A stretch of DNA of 36,908 bases, taken from a virus. Made by a program: the position numbers and the translations under genes. The notes under the pieces are model-generated. The model worked only from the letters and a program-made list of their open reading frames with translations. It had not been told where the DNA came from and did not search any database. Location of the stretch: positions 1-36,908 of IMG/VR virus record IMGVR_UViG_3300027974_000077; one strand, written 5' to 3'. Positions 32,734 to 36,908 of the stretch are shown in pieces (the first letter of the stretch is position 1; each line of letters starts with the position of its first letter).

Positions 32734-33256
32734 AGAAGACCTAGTAAAGCATTTAGATCAGGTAAATAATGTAGTTGAAGAATACCTAAAGGGTAATGAC
32801 CCAACTGTCATTTCAAAGCAATTAGACATTCCAAGACAAAGAGTAGTTGCCTATATTGATGAATGGAAGACTATGGCTTCCGATAATGCTGCAATTCGTG
32901 CTCGTGCAAAAGAAGCACTTGTGGCAGCAGACACACACTATAGCAAACTTATCTCAAAATCTTATGAAGTTATTGATGAGGCATCAATGACAAATAATCT
33001 TACTGCAAAAACAACAGCGATTAAACTTGTTATGGACATTGAGTCTAAAAGAATTGACATGCTACAAAAGGCTGGACTGCTTGAGAACAAAGAACTTGCA
33101 GAAGAGATGGTTGAGATTGAAAAACGACAAGAGGTCTTAATGTCAATCCTAAAGGATATTGCTTCTGAGTATCCAGAAATTCGTGATGAAATTATGAGAC
33201 GACTCTCCTCTATTGCCAAGCAAGATGAGGTTATTACGGTAATACATAATGGCTGA
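32723..33256 (+). CDS. Terminase small subunit
   Basis: A 177-residue protein directly before the large terminase and overlapping it by 8 bases. The N-terminus carries a helix-turn-helix (NDPTVISKQLDIPRQRVVAY) for recognising the packaging site, followed by long charged helices (RIDMLQKAGLLENKELAEEM, IEKRQEVLMSIL) that can form an oligomerising coiled coil. This is the layout of TerS, which binds phage DNA and regulates the motor. AAAGGTG lies upstream of its ATG. The call depends on position plus this layout. Confidence 0.72.
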   Translation: MSTEEDLVKHLDQVNNVVEEYLKGNDPTVISKQLDIPRQRVVAYIDEWKTMASDNAAIRARAKEALVAADTHYSKLISKSYEVIDEASMTNNLTAKTTAIKLVMDIESKRIDMLQKAGLLENKELAEEMVEIEKRQEVLMSILKDIASEYPEIRDEIMRRLSSIAKQDEVITVIHNG

Positions 33257-35030
33257 TTTTGGTGATTTTCTTGAGGCTTTAAAAAATAATAATTTTGAAG
33301 AAACTCCAGTAGATGCTAAAACATTTGTTGAGGGTGAAGACTATCTTGGTCAGCCTCCGCTATCTCAAGTGCAATATGACATTGTTGAGGCCATGAGCCA
33401 AATATATAAACAGGAGGACTTGATTGATCTTCTTGGTAATGAAGAAGGAAGACGCTATTATAAAAAATATACAAAGAACGAAGTTATTCTGCAACTTGGC
33501 AAGGGATCTGGAAAAGACTTTGTATCAACAGTAGCATGTGCATATATAGTATATAAACTATTATGTCTAAAAGACCCTGCTCGTTATTTTGGAAAGCCTT
33601 CTGGAGATGCTATTGACTTAATCAATGTTGCTATTAACGCACAACAAGCAAAAAATGTTTTCTTTAAAGGATTTAAAACAAAAATCGAAAAGTCTCCATG
33701 GTTTGCTGGTAAGTATAACCCTAAAGCAGAAAGCATTGAATTTGATAAAGCAATTACTGTTTACTCTGGTCACTCAGAGCGTGAGTCTCATGAGGGTTTG
33801 AACCTTATCCTTGCTGTACTTGATGAGATTTCTGGTTTTGCAAATGAAGTTGGTACAGGAAATGATCAAGGAAAAACTGCTGACAACATCTATAAAGCAT
33901 TTCGTGCCTCTGTAGATTCTCGTTTTCCAGATCTTGGAAAGGTTGCACTCCTTTCATTCCCTCGTTATCCAGGCGACTTTATTTCACAAAGATATGATGC
34001 TGTAATTATGGAAAAAGATGTTGTATCAAAAGATCATACATTTGTTATGAATGAGGACTTACCTGAAGATGCTGAGGGAAATACATTAAAAATTACTTGG
34101 GATGAAGACAACATAGTTTCTTACAAGTATCCAGGAGTGTTTGCACTAAAGCGTCCTACTTGGGTTGTTAATCCTACTAGAAAAATTGATGACTTCAAGT
34201 TGGCATTTTATACAGACCTTGGAGATGCAATGCAAAGATTTGCATGTGTTCCAACATATTCAACTGATGCGTTTTTTAAACAGGTAGAAAAAGTAAGATC
34301 ATGTATGACCATAAGAAACCCAATTGATTCATATAAAAGATTTGATGAAACATTTAAGCCAGATCCAAATAAAAAATATTATGTGCATGCTGACCTTGCA
34401 CAAAAACATGACAAATGTGCTGTAGCAATTGCACATGTAGAAAAATGGGTAAATATTCAGGTAATTAAAGATTATCAACAGGTAGCCCCAGTAGTTGTAG
34501 TAGATGCTGTGGTTTATTGGGAACCAAAAGTTGAAGGACCAGTAAATCTGTCAGAGGTGAAATTATGGATTCAAAATCTTAGAAGACAGGGTTTTGATAT
34601 CGGAATGGTTTCATTTGACCGTTGGCAATCATTTGATATTCAAAATGAATTAAAACAGGTAGGAATGAGAACTGAAACTGTTTCTGTTGCTAAAAAACAT
34701 TATGAGGATATGGCCATGCTAGTTTACGAAGAAAGACTTGTTATGCCTGCAATCGAACTTTTGTTTGAAGAACTAACAGAATTAAAAATCATGAAAAATA
34801 ATAGAGTTGACCACCCAAGAAAATCTTCTAAGGACTTAGCAGATGCTGTGTGTGGAGCAATATTTGGAGCAATATCACACACTCCAAAAAATATAGATCA
34901 GGAAGTTGAGATTCATACATTTAGGGAAAGATCCAAAGATGTATTTGACTCAAGTAACTCAAATGTGATAGAATATAAGCCTATGCCAAAAGATGTAAAA
35001 GACTATTTGGATAGATTCAATCTACTATAA
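33249..35030 (+). CDS. terL: Terminase large subunit
   Basis: A 593-residue packaging motor that pumps DNA into the capsid and cuts it. The ATPase shows Walker A at residues ~84-90 (GKGSGKD) and Walker B with D192-E193 (LILAVLDEISGF). The C-terminal RNase H-like nuclease has Asp in YVHADLAQKHD (~381), in VSFDRWQS (~455) and in SKDLADAV (~529). There is no ribosome binding site within 15 bases of the ATG, so it may depend on coupling to TerS. A consensus-like promoter for the next gene lies within its last 90 bases. Confidence 0.9.
   Translation: MADFGDFLEALKNNNFEETPVDAKTFVEGEDYLGQPPLSQVQYDIVEAMSQIYKQEDLIDLLGNEEGRRYYKKYTKNEVILQLGKGSGKDFVSTVACAYIVYKLLCLKDPARYFGKPSGDAIDLINVAINAQQAKNVFFKGFKTKIEKSPWFAGKYNPKAESIEFDKAITVYSGHSERESHEGLNLILAVLDEISGFANEVGTGNDQGKTADNIYKAFRASVDSRFPDLGKVALLSFPRYPGDFISQRYDAVIMEKDVVSKDHTFVMNEDLPEDAEGNTLKITWDEDNIVSYKYPGVFALKRPTWVVNPTRKIDDFKLAFYTDLGDAMQRFACVPTYSTDAFFKQVEKVRSCMTIRNPIDSYKRFDETFKPDPNKKYYVHADLAQKHDKCAVAIAHVEKWVNIQVIKDYQQVAPVVVVDAVVYWEPKVEGPVNLSEVKLWIQNLRRQGFDIGMVSFDRWQSFDIQNELKQVGMRTETVSVAKKHYEDMAMLVYEERLVMPAIELLFEELTELKIMKNNRVDHPRKSSKDLADAVCGAIFGAISHTPKNIDQEVEIHTFRERSKDVFDSSNSNVIEYKPMPKDVKDYLDRFNLL
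34945..34974 (+). promoter_or_regulatory. Sigma-70-type promoter inside the end of terL
   Basis: TTGACT (34945-34950) and TAGAAT (34969-34974) are spaced by 18 bases, with a TG extension (34966-34967). This is the best two-box promoter found in the window. Transcription would begin near 34981 and give the exported-protein gene a leader of about 70 bases, independent of terL expression. Confidence 0.55.
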
Positions 35031-35049
35031 AGAAAAGGAAATAAATTAA

Positions 35050-36156
35050 ATGAACTCATTTAAGAAAATCGCACTAGCCATGGTTGCAGCCATGACTTTG
35101 GGCACAATCGTAGCAACACCTGCAAGTGCTGCTGTAATGACAGTCGCTGTATCGCTTGACTCTGTAGCAAACACTACAGCATCAGCAATCGCTACACCTG
35201 CATCATTGCCAGTCCCTGCAGACAACTCTGTTGATGCTGCTGACGCACTAAAGTTCGTCGCAACAGTTGATACAGGTTCTAGCGTAACTGTTTCAGCAAC
35301 AAACGCAACAATCGTGTCTGCACTACACACATCTGCTGCACCAGTAGGAGCAACATCAGGATCATCATCTTTAACAGTTGCAACTGGTACAGGAACAACA
35401 GCAACATTTTATGTCTACACAAAGACAACAGCAATTGGTACAGTTGTAATCAACAACCAGGGAACAACTCTTACATACTATGTACAGGGAACTGCTGGTA
35501 AGATTAACTCTCTTACAGTGTCTGCACCTACATCAGGTGCTGCTGGAACAAAGCAGGACATCACAGTAACTGCAACAGATACATTTGGTAACAAGGTATC
35601 AGGTAAGTCAATTACTGCAACAGTGTTTGCTTCTACAGCAACACTAGACACAGCAACAGCAACAACTGGTGCTACACTTTCAGATTTTGGAGTTGCTACA
35701 TTTAAGGCAACACTTCCAACAACTGGAACACGCTCACTAATCACATTCTCACCAACAACATCTTCTGATGCAACATCTGCTGATGTAACAGGTCTTCCTG
35801 CTCGTGCACTAGCACCATTTGCAGAAATCGCAGTTCGTGATCTAGTATCAGAACTTGCTGCACAGGTTGCTGCTAAGGATGCAGCCCTTGCTGCAAAGGC
35901 TGCTTCAGACGCTGCACTTGTTAAGGCAACAGCAGAGCACACTGCTCTAATTGCTGCTGAGAAGGCTGCTTCTGCAAAGGCACTTGCTGATGCAAAGGTT
36001 GTTTCAGATGCAGCAATCCTTGCTAAGGATGCACAGATTGCAAAGTTGACTGCAGATAATGCAGCAGCAGTTAAGTCAATCAAGGATGCTTTCAATGCAC
36101 TTGCAAAGAAGTGGAATGCAAAGAATCCAAAGGCAAAGGTTACTCTAGTTAAGTAA
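35050..36156 (+). CDS. Exported protein with Ig-like domain and coiled coil
   Basis: A 368-residue protein with a clear Sec signal peptide (MNSFKKIALAMVAAMTLGTI, cleavage likely after ASA at ~27). Thr/Ser/Ala-rich beta regions follow; residues ~152-240 resemble a bacterial Ig-like (Big/invasin) domain (KQDITVTATDTFGNKVSGKS). Residues ~255-350 form an Ala/Lys-rich helix likely to be a coiled coil (LAAQVAAKDAALAAKAASDA). It lacks a membrane anchor or LPXTG. Codons are C-rich and uniform, unlike the AT-rich neighbours. It has its own promoter, AAGGA binding site and terminator. It may coat the infected cell surface, block receptors or be released; the role is unknown. Confidence 0.75.
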   Translation: MNSFKKIALAMVAAMTLGTIVATPASAAVMTVAVSLDSVANTTASAIATPASLPVPADNSVDAADALKFVATVDTGSSVTVSATNATIVSALHTSAAPVGATSGSSSLTVATGTGTTATFYVYTKTTAIGTVVINNQGTTLTYYVQGTAGKINSLTVSAPTSGAAGTKQDITVTATDTFGNKVSGKSITATVFASTATLDTATATTGATLSDFGVATFKATLPTTGTRSLITFSPTTSSDATSADVTGLPARALAPFAEIAVRDLVSELAAQVAAKDAALAAKAASDAALVKATAEHTALIAAEKAASAKALADAKVVSDAAILAKDAQIAKLTADNAAAVKSIKDAFNALAKKWNAKNPKAKVTLVK

Positions 36157-36169
36157 TTAGTCCAACACT

Positions 36170-36202
36170 AAGGGGGTTGCCAATTACGGTAGCCCCCTTT
36201 TT
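36170..36202 (+). terminator. Rho-independent terminator after the exported-protein gene
   Basis: AAGGGGGTTGCC (36170-36181) pairs with GGTAGCCCCCTT (36188-36199), 12 pairs including two G-T wobbles, around the loop AATTAC, followed by a T-run ending at 36202. It lies 14 bases after the stop codon. This is the strongest terminator in the window. Confidence 0.92.
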
Positions 36203-36213
36203 GTGCAATAAAA

Positions 36214-36222
36214 TGGTATAAT
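36214..36222 (+). promoter_or_regulatory. Extended -10 promoter for the second exported-protein gene
   Basis: TGGTATAAT is a perfect extended -10 box 12 bases after the terminator. Transcription would begin near 36229, with a leader of about 33 bases that includes AAGGGGG (36247-36253). No -35 box at proper spacing, since that position is within the terminator stem. Confidence 0.65.
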
Positions 36223-36261
36223 CATCCTAACAGACATCTTGTCTGCAAGGGGGAAAGGTCA

Positions 36262-36908
36262 ATTAAAAGATTATTACGCATAACAGTGGCATCAGTATTG
36301 GCCTTTGGTTGGCTCCTCATATCCCCGCAAGACGCTCATTCTGATGATCCCCTCACAGTTGCAGCCAAGCAGATCGAGAACCTTAATAGCGCAGTAGATA
36401 AATTAGACTACAAAGATGGTCTAATTAATATGATTGACATAGCAGAAAATAAGTTTATGTATGCCAAAAATCTGCGGGATGTCAGGGATGAGGCAATTGC
36501 AGACTATGATGATGCAGTAGAGGCAGAAGAGTTAGCCCTAGATGCAGTAGAACTTGCCCAGTCAAATGTAGATGGCCAGACAGTAACAGTAGAACTTTCT
36601 TTTAATTATAAAGAGGATGCCCTACAAGATAAGAACGATGCACAGGATGCTCTCAACATAGCCAACATCAACCTTCAAACGGCGCAATCAAATATGCAGA
36701 GTGCTGGAGGAGAAGGTTTGGCATATACTGTTTATACTCTTGTTAGACAGGGTAATGTTGCTACCCCAGGATATGTGCTTTGTTCTGGTACTTGGAACTC
36801 AAACTATATGAGCCTTCCAGTTTGTGGTAATAGATATGAAAACTTTATAGTTAAATTTACTGGACAGATAACAGTTCCAGAATGGTTCACATCAACAAAA
36901 TTTGCAGG
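36262..36908 (+). CDS. Exported coiled-coil protein with PA14-like domain (partial, 3' end missing)
   Basis: The frame is open to the window end (215 codons). The best start is ATT at 36262: AAGGGGG lies 8 bases upstream and the product then begins with a proper signal peptide, basic KRLLR, hydrophobic VASVLAFGWLLI, and a likely cleavage site near DAHS. No ATG, GTG or TTG fits as well; GTG 36286 would remove the basic residues and has no binding site. Helical coiled-coil-like residues follow to ~150 (DEAIADYDDAVEAEELALDA). The end (GLAYTVYTLVRQGN, then FIVKFTGQITVPEWF) resembles the start of a PA14 domain, which binds sugars. The layout parallels the preceding gene. Confidence 0.6.
   Translation, partial: MKRLLRITVASVLAFGWLLISPQDAHSDDPLTVAAKQIENLNSAVDKLDYKDGLINMIDIAENKFMYAKNLRDVRDEAIADYDDAVEAEELALDAVELAQSNVDGQTVTVELSFNYKEDALQDKNDAQDALNIANINLQTAQSNMQSAGGEGLAYTVYTLVRQGNVATPGYVLCSGTWNSNYMSLPVCGNRYENFIVKFTGQITVPEWFTSTKFA

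Noticed and set aside
35478-36095. A 205-codon open frame on the - strand
   Set aside because: It is antisense to the Ala/Thr/Lys-rich exported protein. Such codon bias leaves the complementary frame open; there is no ribosome binding site or matching neighbour on that strand.
1-36908. Endolysin, holin, portal, capsid or integrase genes
   Set aside because: None could be supported in the window. The 39-residue membrane protein is too thin a basis to be called a holin. Missing structural genes probably lie just outside, as the window begins in the neck region and ends shortly after terL.

Overview
The window is a gene-dense, AT-rich stretch of a double-stranded DNA tailed phage (siphovirus-like: a very long tape measure protein, a tail terminator-like protein and tail assembly chaperones). 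Every gene I can support lies on the + strand. No gene-free stretch exceeds about 105 bases. I see no tRNA, integrase, CRISPR array or insertion sequence. The host cannot be read directly. Low GC, several probably leaderless genes (a -10 box 5-9 nt before an ATG with no ribosome binding site) and the style of the secreted proteins would fit a low-GC actinobacterium, such as a freshwater lineage; that is inference.

Layout. Bases 1-3080: end of a head-tail/neck gene, tail terminator-like protein, major tail protein, a strong terminator, and two paralogous tail assembly chaperones. 3098-19018: tape measure protein (2801 aa), a Dit-like protein, a 1439 aa tail hub/lectin-like protein and four smaller baseplate or fibre proteins. 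19022-20233: small zinc-ribbon, MerR-like and hypothetical genes. 20226-27601: replication core with DnaB-type helicase, CHC2/TOPRIM primase, gp32-like zinc SSB, DnaE-type DNA polymerase III alpha with PHP domain, and a RecA/UvsX-like recombinase. 27594-32188: recombination and accessory block with three homologous 2-oxoglutarate/Fe(II) oxygenase-like genes, a PD-(D/E)XK resolvase between the first two, a Cas4/RecB-like exonuclease with four cysteines, zinc-finger proteins and a RuvC-like resolvase. 32193-35030: two microproteins, a DUF1599/MazG-like protein, and small and large terminase. 35050-36908: two genes for exported proteins (signal peptide plus coiled coil plus beta domain), each with its own promoter and separated by a strong terminator; the second runs off the window and seems to start at ATT. 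Portal, capsid and lysis genes are not seen and presumably lie outside.

How it works together. The phage encodes its own helicase, primase, SSB and replicative polymerase, so it probably builds much of its own replisome. The RecA-like protein, Cas4-like exonuclease and two unrelated resolvases form a recombination and DNA-processing set feeding the terminase. The most unusual points are the oxygenase triplet inside the DNA-metabolism block, the replacement of the usual frameshifted chaperone pair by two separate paralogous genes, the leaderless promoters (some containing the previous gene's stop codon), and the pair of exported-protein cassettes next to the terminase.
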